A stretch of 64,000 bases of DNA from Lewinellaceae bacterium (GTDB lineage Bacteria > Bacteroidota > Bacteroidia > Chitinophagales > Saprospiraceae). The DNA is taken from contig JADJFA010000016.1 of the NCBI GenBank assembly GCA_016708875.1, positions 41,675 through 105,674 on the forward strand, read 5' to 3'. The notes beneath the pieces were generated by a model. The model saw only the letters and a list, made by a program, of their open reading frames with translations, did not search any database and was not told the DNA's origin. Made by a program: the position numbers and the translations under genes. Shown here piece by piece: positions 39,650 to 48,756 of this stretch (position 1 is the stretch's first letter; each line of letters starts with the position of its first letter).

Positions 39650-42600
39650 TTATTCCACTACCACTTTTCGCCTTGAAGGTGCTCCCTTTTTTGGCCGTGC
39701 CTCCACCACATATATCCCAGGAGACAGATTTGCAATTTGGAAAAACCCTTTCCCACTTGCACTTTCCTGCAACATCACTTCTCGGCCCAGAATGTCCAAA
39801 AGCACGATAGTTACAGGGGTTCCAGACCCAAATTGGTAGTAAAGAAGATCGCTTGCAGGGTTGGGCCAAACGTTGAGTGTATTAAATAATATGGATGCTT
39901 CGTCCGTGCCTACACTCCCACAATTCGGGTCAAAAGCCTGGCCAGGCGAACCACCCAAACATCCAGCAAACCAATTCGTCGCATCGTTCGGGTTCGGGTT
40001 GAATACCTTGCTTTCCAGGGTGTAACCTTCCCCATCTGCCTCCAATGGCCACGGGGTTGTATCGTCGTAGCAAAGGCTGAGGTATAGGCGGGCATCTGGT
40101 GTGAACAGCCGCAGCATGTCGCCATTGCCGTCCAGTCCAAATCCCAGGGGACCAGAAGCATTCGTGACATTCGGAAATTGGCTGACAAATTTAGCCTCGT
40201 CCTGGTAAAAAACATGGTAGCCTCCGGGTGCGATGCTCGTACCTGCCGGGATTGTAAATGAGTTGCCGTTGCCGTCTTGAATATGGATACCATCAAGGGC
40301 GAGAGGAAGGGGAGAGCGGTTAAACAGTTCCAGCCAATCACCCGCATCCGCTCCAGGGGCAGATTTATAGTTGATTTCCGAAATTTCGGGGGTATACACA
40401 CACGGAGCATAGGCAACTCCCGGCGATCCGCCTGTGCATCCATCAAACCAGGATGAAGGCTGCGCAGGATCGGTATTCCCATCAAGTCGTTCCAGCGTTC
40501 CGCCAAAGCCATCCGCTGTACAAGGCCAAGGGTTTACGTCATTGAAAGCTGCATTTGCAAGCTCGATGCCGTTGCGGTCAAAAAGGTGTAGTTCGTCGCC
40601 TTCGTTGTCAAGGTTAAACGGAAGTGGGACATTCAAAACATTGGAGACAATAGGGTTTTCGGCTGAAAATCGGGAGAGATTTTCTGCCAAAACCAAATGG
40701 CCGTTTGGCGCAATCGTCGTTCCGGTTGGCAGGGTGAATTTGTGAAACCAGTCCTTGTCTCGCAATGAAAAATCCGAAAGATCGAGGAGCGTGTTGCCTT
40801 CGTTGCGAATTTCCAACCAATCGCCTGCATTACGCGTGGGGTCTGAATGGTAGTTTACCTCACTGATTTTCATAGCAATACTTTCCGATGTGCCGATAAA
40901 ATTCGCGGTGAACTGGGTATTGACTGGTACGTCGGCAGTGAAACTTTGGCCGGCTAAATTGGCGATATTAGGGTTCTGCGACCAGTTTGTAAAAGCAAAG
41001 CCGGGGTTTGGAATAGCGGTCACTGTCACGGGGTTTCCATGGAAATAAATGCCTGTCCAAGGCAAGCTTGTTGGCACCACCGTCGAAATTTTGATTGTGC
41101 CAGCTCCGGGCGGATTGGCCTGTAAAGTGATGCTTACCTCTTGGTCGAGTTGGAAATTGTCAATGATGTGCTGGCGCTGGTTGCTGGGGCGTTCCGTATA
41201 AAAATCGCGCAACACCTGTACAGAATTGCTCCACTGGTTGAAATCACCAGTACCCCAGCGCTGATTGTGACGGTCTATTTCAGGCCCCAATTCCGTTGCG
41301 TTTGTATTGATGAGGGCGTGGGCGCGTGCAGGCAGGAACGAGGTATTCATCAAGTCTGCAAAACGGTTGATAAAGTAGCGGCGATATTCGGGGTTGTCAA
41401 GGAGGCTGCGCAACATTTGCCCATACCGCGAATTATTTCCAAGTGTACTGCCCAGTACGTTGCAAGCGGCACAGCCCGAAGCGTTGCCAGAAGAGTACGA
41501 CACATCCCATAGGATGAATTTCCATGGGTCATTTTTGTCGGCTTTGAACAAGCGGATATTGTTGTAATAATCCTGTAGCCAATCTGTGCTGGCCACAAAT
41601 ACTTCTGTGTTGATGTAGTCAGTAAAATTGTCCAGATCAAGCAGTTGCGAAGCTTGTTGGAAATTGATGGCATTGCTCATGTCATTGTTTGAAATAAAGT
41701 TGGACATGGCTTCAAAATCGTCAATCGTTCCATTTTCGGCTTCATCCAATGTTGTGCCCAAGCCCAGATTGAAATAGGTTTTTACCATGTTCACGGAATC
41801 TGGATCGGCCCCGTAATTGTCGCGTGCAAAATAATTGTCCAGGCGTTCGCGGGCCACGTAGTGCCCCCAATATTGACCATTAATAAATCCGATGACGTTT
41901 TGATAAGAAGCGCGGCCTGCGTGGGTAGGCGCAGCCAATTCGTTCACAATGCGGTCGCGCATCCGTGCCTGCACCCAATCGTCGTCTTCATTTCGGATGC
42001 GGAATGAGTGGTATTTTTCAATCGGTTTGTCTGGCGCAAAAATGGGGTATTCGATTTCTCCAAGACTTCCAAAATCTTCATCCACATCGAATTGCAGGCT
42101 TTTTTGCGGAAAATCCACGGACCAGTTTCCTACCACATAGCCTGCAAAATTCCCCTCAAATTGCTGCTGTTTGTTTTTGTCAAAATATTGCACCGCAACC
42201 ATGCCTTTTCGGGAATGATTGTCGTACACCTCGGAAAAATCTTGTGGCGGAATCGTCAACGAAACGACGGGGAGCGTTACGTTTTCGTTGATGAAATAAG
42301 TTGCTGTGGTTATGGGGCTTGGCAATTTGAAGGGTTCGTATCGCTGGGCACGCAGCACTGTATTCTGTGTTACTGGTATGGGCGCAGCGTAGACTGAGGA
42401 GTTCCCATCCGGGTCACTGCCATCGTTTGTGTAGCGGATTTCGCCTCCACCAGCAATGCCCACGTTTTGGTTTCCGGAATAGAAACCCGCCGCGAGATCA
42501 AAGGCTGGAGCAGCAGCGTATCCATCCTGACAATCAAAACCATTGAAGGTGTTGGGGGTGGGCATTTCGGTGGCACACCATGCTCCGTCATCGTTGAGGC

Positions 42601-43639
42601 GCATAAGCGAGTGACCGGGCTGGAGTTTCACCATAGACACCGAGTCCACCAGATTTCCATCTTCGTCAAAGAGTTTGATATTGTCGGAAAAATTGATCTT
42701 GAAATCGGTGTGCAAAATACCGCTGAACCCACCGCCCGGATTGAACCAAAAAGGCGTTGGGCCAAAAAATTGGGCATTTGACCCAATGCCAAAGTGCAGC
42801 CAGGTACGCCCCGACAGGTCGCTTGAATTGGTGAGTGCGTTGTGGAGTTCGACGGCCAGTACATTTTGACCGGGCTGTAGTAGGTTTGCAAGGGTCACTT
42901 GATCCAAAGTGAAAGCCTCGGGCGGCGCAGTATTGTTGTAAAACGTCGCCTCGTGGTCGCCCACCAGTGTGTTCCAATTTGGTTGCCCAGCCACATTACT
43001 GCTTCGCGCGATTTCCTGACCATTGAGGTAAGCGATGAAGCCGTCATCGTAATCCATGCTTAGCACGGCCTCTGCAATTTCATCCAAATCTGCGATATTG
43101 AAAATTTGACGATAGTAGACTGAAAGCGTCCCGGCTGGCACGGTGGTTGCATCGTCCCCGTCCCCATACCCAAAGCCACCGGGGCCGCTAGGCCATGCCG
43201 AATCATCAAATCCGAGCGTATTCCAATCGGCGGGCGGGTCGCTGATTCCAATCTCATATCGCCAATTATCGCCTTCATTGATGGCAGTTTCCCAATGATC
43301 TACGCTGCCCGGCGGCGGAGTGATGGAGCCTCGGTTTTTGCCAGAAGCGAACACTAGGAAGCGGTCGCCGGGTTCCAGGCTCAACTCAGGTAGGAGCCAG
43401 CGGGTTGCTTTTGAGCCATCGCTAAGGCCCCAGCCGAGGAAATTAGCGGTTTGTGTGCTGCCATTTCTGATTTCGATCCAGTCGGGTCGGTCGCCATCTT
43501 CGTCTTGAATTTGGCCAGTATTGGTGGGTGCTATTTCGGTAAGGCGAATTTGGGCAGAGAGAAGCACGGCGAGGCCTTGGGCAAGCATAAGCGCGCATAT
43601 GAGGCTTAATCTCTTGCCAGCTTGGAGTAGATTTTTCAT
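39650..43639 (-). CDS. Giant secreted CotH/lamin-tail domain protein with T9SS sorting domain
   Basis: 1,329 residues. A signal peptide (about 1-29, ending AVLLSAQ) precedes a lamin-tail domain (IRLTEIAPTNTG, DWIEIRNGS). A galactose-binding-like region (WNTLGFDDSAWPSGPGGFGYGDG) and a chitobiase-like stretch (IRYTNDGSDPDG) follow. The CotH kinase-like domain (about residues 500-800) includes FRIRNEDDDWVQARMRD and INGQYWGHYVARERLDNYF. Two more lamin-tail domains (KISEVNYHSDPTRNAGDW, EINYKSAPGADAGDW) and a T9SS type-A C-terminus (NVWPNPASDLLYYQ, GIYVVEARP) complete it. It is expected on the cell surface or secreted. CotH in Bacillus phosphorylates spore-coat proteins; activity here is untested. 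Confidence 0.9.
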   Translation of the reverse strand: MKNLLQAGKRLSLICALMLAQGLAVLLSAQIRLTEIAPTNTGQIQDEDGDRPDWIEIRNGSTQTANFLGWGLSDGSKATRWLLPELSLEPGDRFLVFASGKNRGSITPPPGSVDHWETAINEGDNWRYEIGISDPPADWNTLGFDDSAWPSGPGGFGYGDGDDATTVPAGTLSVYYRQIFNIADLDEIAEAVLSMDYDDGFIAYLNGQEIARSSNVAGQPNWNTLVGDHEATFYNNTAPPEAFTLDQVTLANLLQPGQNVLAVELHNALTNSSDLSGRTWLHFGIGSNAQFFGPTPFWFNPGGGFSGILHTDFKINFSDNIKLFDEDGNLVDSVSMVKLQPGHSLMRLNDDGAWCATEMPTPNTFNGFDCQDGYAAAPAFDLAAGFYSGNQNVGIAGGGEIRYTNDGSDPDGNSSVYAAPIPVTQNTVLRAQRYEPFKLPSPITTATYFINENVTLPVVSLTIPPQDFSEVYDNHSRKGMVAVQYFDKNKQQQFEGNFAGYVVGNWSVDFPQKSLQFDVDEDFGSLGEIEYPIFAPDKPIEKYHSFRIRNEDDDWVQARMRDRIVNELAAPTHAGRASYQNVIGFINGQYWGHYVARERLDNYFARDNYGADPDSVNMVKTYFNLGLGTTLDEAENGTIDDFEAMSNFISNNDMSNAINFQQASQLLDLDNFTDYINTEVFVASTDWLQDYYNNIRLFKADKNDPWKFILWDVSYSSGNASGCAACNVLGSTLGNNSRYGQMLRSLLDNPEYRRYFINRFADLMNTSFLPARAHALINTNATELGPEIDRHNQRWGTGDFNQWSNSVQVLRDFYTERPSNQRQHIIDNFQLDQEVSITLQANPPGAGTIKISTVVPTSLPWTGIYFHGNPVTVTAIPNPGFAFTNWSQNPNIANLAGQSFTADVPVNTQFTANFIGTSESIAMKISEVNYHSDPTRNAGDWLEIRNEGNTLLDLSDFSLRDKDWFHKFTLPTGTTIAPNGHLVLAENLSRFSAENPIVSNVLNVPLPFNLDNEGDELHLFDRNGIELANAAFNDVNPWPCTADGFGGTLERLDGNTDPAQPSSWFDGCTGGSPGVAYAPCVYTPEISEINYKSAPGADAGDWLELFNRSPLPLALDGIHIQDGNGNSFTIPAGTSIAPGGYHVFYQDEAKFVSQFPNVTNASGPLGFGLDGNGDMLRLFTPDARLYLSLCYDDTTPWPLEADGEGYTLESKVFNPNPNDATNWFAGCLGGSPGQAFDPNCGSVGTDEASILFNTLNVWPNPASDLLYYQFGSGTPVTIVLLDILGREVMLQESASGKGFFQIANLSPGIYVVEARPKKGAPSRRKVVVE

Positions 43640-43850
43640 GATAAAAGGCGGTGTTGTTTACGGAGGCAAGAATAGAACAAAATGGCGGTAGATGGTCGAG
43701 AAAATGCAGGGAATGTTAATTTGTGGTGAAATCAGCATCTGGCTAAAAACCTACGAGGTTTCGCTCCGAAAATAGAACAATACATCGTAAACCTGAGGAG
43801 TTTGGAACTTTTGCAACCCGCCAGCTTTTTAGCGGGAAAACACCTCCACT

Positions 43851-44390
43851 ATGGAAGAAAAAATCCACATCCGAACGCACATTGCCCTCACACCCTTCGA
43901 GCCGGGCGATAAACCGAATCTGGTGCTTTATCTCAACGACCCGGTGCTTTACCGCAACACTTTGCGTATTCCTTCTCCCTACACCGATGCTGATGCGGAA
44001 CAGTGGCTTAACATAGCCAGCGAGAACCGTGCGCTATACGGACGAACCTATAATTGGGCTATCCGCCATACCGAACATGGCGTGATTGGCGGTATAGGCG
44101 CTTTCCTTCGCACTGGCGTGGATGGGCATCTCGACGAGATTGGCTACTGGCTTGGGGAACCATTTCGGGGGCAGGGGATCGCAACCGACGCGGCACGTGT
44201 GATGTGTGCATGGCTGTTTGAAACTCGCCCTGCGCTCGTGCGCATTGAAGCCAAAGTGCACTCAGACAACCCTGCTTCGGTACGGGTACTCGAAAAGGCG
44301 GGGTTCGAGCGGGAAGGTTTTGCCCGGAAACACACGATCAAAAATGGGGAATTGATTGATGTGATTTTGATGGCTCGGATTCGGGAATAG
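43851..44390 (+). CDS. GNAT-family N-acetyltransferase (RimJ/RimL-like)
   Basis: 179 residues. A cytoplasmic acetyl-CoA-dependent acetyltransferase. The acetyl-CoA loop is in YWLGEPFRGQGIATDAARVMC, and the C-terminal motif HSDNPASVRVLEKAGFEREG is typical of the RimJ/RimL/SpeG side of the family. Target (ribosomal protein N-terminus or a small molecule) unknown. Its stop codon lies inside a 45-base palindrome. Confidence 0.88.
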   Translation: MEEKIHIRTHIALTPFEPGDKPNLVLYLNDPVLYRNTLRIPSPYTDADAEQWLNIASENRALYGRTYNWAIRHTEHGVIGGIGAFLRTGVDGHLDEIGYWLGEPFRGQGIATDAARVMCAWLFETRPALVRIEAKVHSDNPASVRVLEKAGFEREGFARKHTIKNGELIDVILMARIRE

Positions 44391-44427
44391 AAGTGACACT
44401 TTTCAAAAAAGTGTCACTTCTATTCCC
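44383..44427. terminator. 45-base palindrome overlapping the GNAT stop codon
   Basis: Perfect 21-base arms (GGGAATAGAAGTGACACTTTT and complement) with a CAA centre. The GNAT TAG stop is inside the left arm. The right arm ends two bases before the stop codon of the convergent Uma2 gene. A related, shorter AGAAGTGACACTTTT unit recurs at 45125-45153. Confidence 0.7.
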
Positions 44428-44428
44428 G

Positions 44429-45049
44429 CTAAATCTCCACCCCTGCGTATACCTCCTTCACCTGCACCAAACAGTCCATCACAGCAATGGCTTCTTCGGG
44501 CTTGTTGGCGTAGGAATAGTCCCACTCACGTTCAGATTTGCGCCGATAACTGTGGATGCTTTTTGCGTTTTGCTGCACCATCAGGTATTGCTGGAGGGAG
44601 GGAATCGTGCGATAACAGCCCCATTTGTCAATACGATCTTCTTCTTCAGTGCTGTCGGAAAGGATTTCTATTATTACAGAAGGGTTAAGCGTGGCCTTCA
44701 TTTTGCCTTTGTGTTGCCGAAAAGTCTCAGTGTCACATACAATCAGGATATCGGGGTAAAAAATTTTATTGCATTGCGGCACGTATACCATACGGTCCGA
44801 GGTGTAGCGCATACAGCCCTTGGCTTTTAGACACTGCGCGAGTTCGTCCATAAAATTGGTTTGGATGCGACCATGCGCGGGCGAGGTATAGGCCATGGCA
44901 CGGATTCGACCGTCCAAATACTCGTGCTTGCCTTCTGCCTTATACTCGAAGTCAAAGTATTCCTCCAGCGTATAAGTTTTAGCAGCGCTTGACTTTTTGC
45001 TTACTGGTGCTGATTGTGCCTGTCCTTCCATGGCAGAAATTTTGGACAA
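44429..45049 (-). CDS. Uma2-family endonuclease-like protein (DUF820)
   Basis: 206 residues. A PD-(D/E)xK-type fold is suggested by KHEYLDGRIRAMAY, FYPDILIVCD and PSVIIEILSDSTEEEDR, the conserved core of Uma2/DUF820 proteins, common in Bacteroidota and cyanobacteria. Nuclease activity is predicted from the fold; the biological role is unknown. A TATTTTTG promoter box lies 15 bases before the ATG on the minus strand. Confidence 0.85.
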   Translation of the reverse strand: MSKISAMEGQAQSAPVSKKSSAAKTYTLEEYFDFEYKAEGKHEYLDGRIRAMAYTSPAHGRIQTNFMDELAQCLKAKGCMRYTSDRMVYVPQCNKIFYPDILIVCDTETFRQHKGKMKATLNPSVIIEILSDSTEEEDRIDKWGCYRTIPSLQQYLMVQQNAKSIHSYRRKSEREWDYSYANKPEEAIAVMDCLVQVKEVYAGVEI

Positions 45050-45087
45050 AAATAAGGAATATCCTTTACTAAAATGCTGCGTAAAAC

Positions 45088-45153
45088 ACAGATGCCGCTC
45101 TCAACCGAGAGCGGCATCTGTCGATAGAAGTGACACTTTTTTAAAAAGTATCA
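45088..45153. terminator. Hairpin plus AGAAGTGACAC repeat
   Basis: A perfect 15-bp hairpin (ACAGATGCCGCTCTC / GAGAGCGGCATCTGT, 45088-45121) is followed by a partial copy of the AGAAGTGACACTTTT palindrome (45125-45153) that abuts the stop codon of the FG-GAP gene on the minus strand. Confidence 0.6.
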
Positions 45154-48009
45154 CTGCTGATTCACAACCACCTTCCTTTGCACAACACCTGCTTCGCTTG
45201 CTAATTCCAGCCAGTAAATTCCCGAAGAGAAACTGCTCAAATCAGTACTAAAAGAAGCATTGCCCGCTGGGGCATTCAACAGGCGGGTTTGAAGCGTTTG
45301 GCCTTGTGCGTTTTTGACCGCTGCTAAAAGATTGCCACCCGCAAATCCTTGAATGTCAATATTGATAGTACTGTTGGTCGGGTTGGGAAAAATGCGCAGC
45401 CCGGCGGCCCAAGCGGGTAAAGTGGTGCCGCTTTGCTCCTTCACGACCACTGTGATGGGCACACGGTCGCTCACACATTCATAGCCATAGAAATCCACTT
45501 CCCAATTGTAGAAATAGTAGTAACGGTCGGAGCTAAAGGTCGAGTTTTTGATGCTCACCACATCTGCGATATCGTAGGGGAACGCACAACCCTGACTGCT
45601 GCGGCGCAGTTGGGGGCTGGGTGTACCGAGGTTCACCAGATTGAAGTTTTCATCGGTGGTGAGCAACAAATCGGTGCCGAGCGGAACGTCAAAATTCAAA
45701 TCAAGGATAGTCGTCCCGGCAGGTATGTTGATGGTCTTGGTTTGCAAAACATCGCCGTTGGGTGCGCGGAGGTCAATTTTGCGCTCGCCCGCCACTGGCG
45801 TGATGACCTTTGTTTTTGCCAAAATGAATGGCTCGAAGCAGTCGAAAATTAGGCCGCCATTGTAATCGTTGCCCCCCAAGGCAGAACCTTGGTGATCCAC
45901 CATTCCCACAAAATCGTTGGGCGTGTCGTACACCGAAGTATTTGTGAGCCAATAAGTAGTGGTTTCGGTGAGCGCGGGTGTCACGAGTGTGTCGTTTACC
46001 GCAAGATTGATTTGTGCTGTTTCGGTAGGATACCAGCTCACCTTTTCGCCGGTGGCGATGAGCGTGGCAGATTCCCCAACAAGGATCGTATCGGGCGATA
46101 CTGTTGGCAGCGGAGCTGCGAGTACGTTGATATTGATGGGCGCCGAGTTAAACACCTCGCAAAGTCCCTGCGCAGCCACCGTGTATTGGCCGCTTTGATT
46201 CACTGCAATGGTTTGGGTGGTCTCTCCCGTACTCCAGAGGTAACTTGTTGCTTCCGAAGAACTTAGCACCACCTCGCCCCCCGTGCAGAAAGTAGTATCG
46301 CCAAAGGCTTCGATACTTGGGATTTGAATCGGGTTGAACGTGATAGCTATCGAGTTGGAAACAGCCGTGCAGCCCTCCTGATTGGTGATGGTGACTTTGT
46401 AGTTACCCTCGTCAATGGCCAGAATGGTAGCCGTGGTGTCGCCTGTACTCCAGAGGTATTGGCTAAATGCTTCGTTGGTGCCGATGCCAACGCTTTGGCC
46501 AGTGCAAAGAATGGTAGTGCCATCGGCTACAAGCGAAACAGCCGGGGAAATACAGCCGCCTTCGTAGATCGTTGCGTATTGATCCACAACAGGTTGCTTA
46601 ATAACATCCCGAATACCCGAAGGCCAGTTGACCACAACGGAGTCAATTTCGGTGATTTGTCCCATTCCAAAATGAATCTGGAGTGAATTGCTGATGCCAT
46701 AACTTTCTCCAGAGCGCACCTCGCGGGTTTGAATGCCTAAAGAAGAATACAAGTGAACCTTCGCGCCAACGCCATTTCGGTTGCTTTGCTGGCCACGCAG
46801 GTTGAGGCCATAGAAATGGTTGTTATTGCCCTCATTCATCCACAATACATCCGGAATAGTAGATGGACTTGTGTAAACATGCGCATAGCCTCCATATACA
46901 TCCTGAAAGCCATCCCCATTCAAGTCGCCAATAGCGAAGGATTTCATTTCATTGTTGTCAAATGGGTTTGGGATTGCAGAAAAGGTCTTGTCGCCATTGT
47001 TGCGAAAAATATAGTGTCGGTCGCCAGCCACGATTACATCGGTATAGCCATCATTGTCAAAATCACGGAACACGCCTTGAAGCGGCAGGCCCTGGATAGC
47101 GCCCATAAAACCCGCTGATAAGGTGATATCCGTGAAATGGCCAGTGCCATCGTTTTCAAGCAATTGGCTGTTTACATCGTGGTTCGTGATAAAGCAGTCG
47201 AAATCTCCGTCGTTGTCAATGTCGCCAAAATCGGCGGTCCAGCTTTGTGCTCCAATGCGGAGACCCGATGCGTTGGTGATGTCTTGTGAATAGGTGCCAT
47301 CGCCGTTGTTCAGGAAAAGTTGGTTGATCCGGCGAGGGTCGGTGGCGTTGTTTACCCCTTGGCGGCAGTGTGCGATGTAGAGGTCAAGGAGGCCGTCATT
47401 GTTCACATCACTCCAAACGGAGCCGTAGTTTCCAGAATTGTCAGAAGCGGGGACAGTAGACAGGTTAATCCAGTTGGGCTGGTAGGTAAAGGTTCCACCG
47501 CCGTTGTTCCCAAAAATGCGGGATGCTCCGTCATCATGACAAACGAAGGCATCGAGCCAGCCGTCGTTGTTGATGTCGGCAAAATTCACCCCTTGCACAA
47601 ATGTGGTGGGTGTCCCGAGGTTTTGAATGTTAAAAGTACCAGCGGCATCTGATCGGGCGATTTTAATGCCGTTATAAAATCCTCCAGCCAGCACATCGCC
47701 AAAGCCGTCATTGTCTACATCGGCGGCGCACATACCCCAGGTATCGTCGGTGCCGGGGAGTGGGGTCATGTCCGATACGCTGAAGAGTTGGTCTGGAGTA
47801 GTTTGGTATTGGATGTTCAAGTCAGTGCCTTGACTGAGCCGGGCGATATCGTCCAGCCCGTCCCCATTCATGTCAAGAATGGCAATAGCTACACCACTGT
47901 AATGTTTGTCGGGCGTGAGCAAATTGGTTTTGTTGGTGAAAGAGATTTGGGCCGAAAGGCTGGCGGAAGCCGCCATGAAAAGCAGAAGAAGGAGAGATAT
48001 TCTTTTCAT
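45151..48009 (-). CDS. FG-GAP/ASPIC-UnbV repeat protein with T9SS sorting domain
   Basis: 952 residues from MKRISLLL (48009). A signal peptide ending SASLSAQ is followed by at least seven FG-GAP/VCBS beta-propeller repeats with calcium-binding DxNxDG loops (DMNGDGLDD, DVDNDGFGD, DINNDGWLD, DVNNDGLLD, DIDNDGDFD, DFDNDGYTD, DLNGDGFQD). An ASPIC/UnbV domain follows (RNGVGAKVHLYSS, VVVNWPSG), then two PKD/Ig-like units with the LWSTGDTT / LWSTGETT pattern, and a T9SS type-A C-terminus (LRIFPNPTNSTINIDI, SGIYWLELAS). Probably a surface adhesion or matrix protein. No enzyme motif. Confidence 0.9.
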   Translation of the reverse strand: MKRISLLLLLFMAASASLSAQISFTNKTNLLTPDKHYSGVAIAILDMNGDGLDDIARLSQGTDLNIQYQTTPDQLFSVSDMTPLPGTDDTWGMCAADVDNDGFGDVLAGGFYNGIKIARSDAAGTFNIQNLGTPTTFVQGVNFADINNDGWLDAFVCHDDGASRIFGNNGGGTFTYQPNWINLSTVPASDNSGNYGSVWSDVNNDGLLDLYIAHCRQGVNNATDPRRINQLFLNNGDGTYSQDITNASGLRIGAQSWTADFGDIDNDGDFDCFITNHDVNSQLLENDGTGHFTDITLSAGFMGAIQGLPLQGVFRDFDNDGYTDVIVAGDRHYIFRNNGDKTFSAIPNPFDNNEMKSFAIGDLNGDGFQDVYGGYAHVYTSPSTIPDVLWMNEGNNNHFYGLNLRGQQSNRNGVGAKVHLYSSLGIQTREVRSGESYGISNSLQIHFGMGQITEIDSVVVNWPSGIRDVIKQPVVDQYATIYEGGCISPAVSLVADGTTILCTGQSVGIGTNEAFSQYLWSTGDTTATILAIDEGNYKVTITNQEGCTAVSNSIAITFNPIQIPSIEAFGDTTFCTGGEVVLSSSEATSYLWSTGETTQTIAVNQSGQYTVAAQGLCEVFNSAPININVLAAPLPTVSPDTILVGESATLIATGEKVSWYPTETAQINLAVNDTLVTPALTETTTYWLTNTSVYDTPNDFVGMVDHQGSALGGNDYNGGLIFDCFEPFILAKTKVITPVAGERKIDLRAPNGDVLQTKTINIPAGTTILDLNFDVPLGTDLLLTTDENFNLVNLGTPSPQLRRSSQGCAFPYDIADVVSIKNSTFSSDRYYYFYNWEVDFYGYECVSDRVPITVVVKEQSGTTLPAWAAGLRIFPNPTNSTINIDIQGFAGGNLLAAVKNAQGQTLQTRLLNAPAGNASFSTDLSSFSSGIYWLELASEAGVVQRKVVVNQQ

Positions 48010-48219
48010 TTTTAAATAAAGGATGGAAAAATGGACTGCAAGGTAGCGGGAATGTTTTGCCTTAAAAATAGAGAATGAGGCTTGGCAAATGGGCGACAGT
48101 AGATAATGGGTCACTCCATAAGGAAGCGTTAAGGCTATTCCTATTTCTAAACTTAATCCCCCGTTTATGCTTTGAGTACGTAGAAGTACAATCATTTTAA
48201 CAAACACAAATTGAAGTCC

Positions 48220-48690
48220 ATGCAAAAGACACTAATTCTCCTATGCTGCTTGTTTGCTTTTTCCGCATTCAATCCGCTCCTGGCGCAACAACCCCAAGTG
48301 AATGACAAGGCTGAAAACAAAGTAGACCGCGCCGAAGACAAGGCCGACCGCGATGAAAACAAACGCGAACGCGCGGAAAACAAGCAAGACCGTGACGAAA
48401 ACAAAGCGGAACGCCGTGCAGAAAAACGCAAATCAAAAAAAGAACTGGATGGCGCCCGCGAACAGGTGAAGGATGTTAAGCGCGAAGATGATGTTCGCGA
48501 CAAGCGCGATGGCCTGGAAAAAGCCCGCGACAAGCAGGAAGATAAACGCGACAAACAAGAAAACGTACGTGATAAGCGCGAAGACAAACGTGACAACGCC
48601 GAGAGCAAGCGCGAGCGCAAAGCAGAGAAGCAATTGCGCAAGGAAAAGAAAGCCGCTGACAAGAAGGCCAAAGCGGAGAAGAAAAACTAA
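48220..48690 (+). CDS. Exported Lys/Glu/Asp/Arg-rich low-complexity protein
   Basis: 156 residues. A clear signal peptide (residues 1-22, ending NPLLAQQ) is followed by a 130-residue region made almost only of K, E, D, R, N and A. Loose heptad- to octad-spaced units such as DKAENKVDRAEDKADRDENK recur throughout. There is no cysteine or hydrophobic core after the signal. It should form a long charged helix or remain disordered in the periplasm or outside. It is a single-gene unit with its own terminator at 48713. Function unknown. Confidence 0.75.
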   Translation: MQKTLILLCCLFAFSAFNPLLAQQPQVNDKAENKVDRAEDKADRDENKRERAENKQDRDENKAERRAEKRKSKKELDGAREQVKDVKREDDVRDKRDGLEKARDKQEDKRDKQENVRDKREDKRDNAESKRERKAEKQLRKEKKAADKKAKAEKKN

Positions 48691-48712
48691 GGATTCTTAG
48701 GGGTCAATTGTA

Positions 48713-48748
48713 ATCGCCCTGCTTGATTTGAATATCAAGCAGGGCGAT
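48713..48748. terminator. Bidirectional terminator
   Basis: A perfect 15-bp stem (ATCGCCCTGCTTGAT / ATCAAGCAGGGCGAT) with a six-base loop lies between the convergent charged-protein and trans-sulfuration genes. Confidence 0.75.
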
Positions 48749-48756
48749 CTTATTTG

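Noticed and set aside
48192..48671. Open frame of 159 residues antisense to the charged exported protein
   Set aside because: It mirrors the biased codons of the charged gene, giving Ser/Arg/Leu-rich low complexity, and has no promoter or signal of its own.
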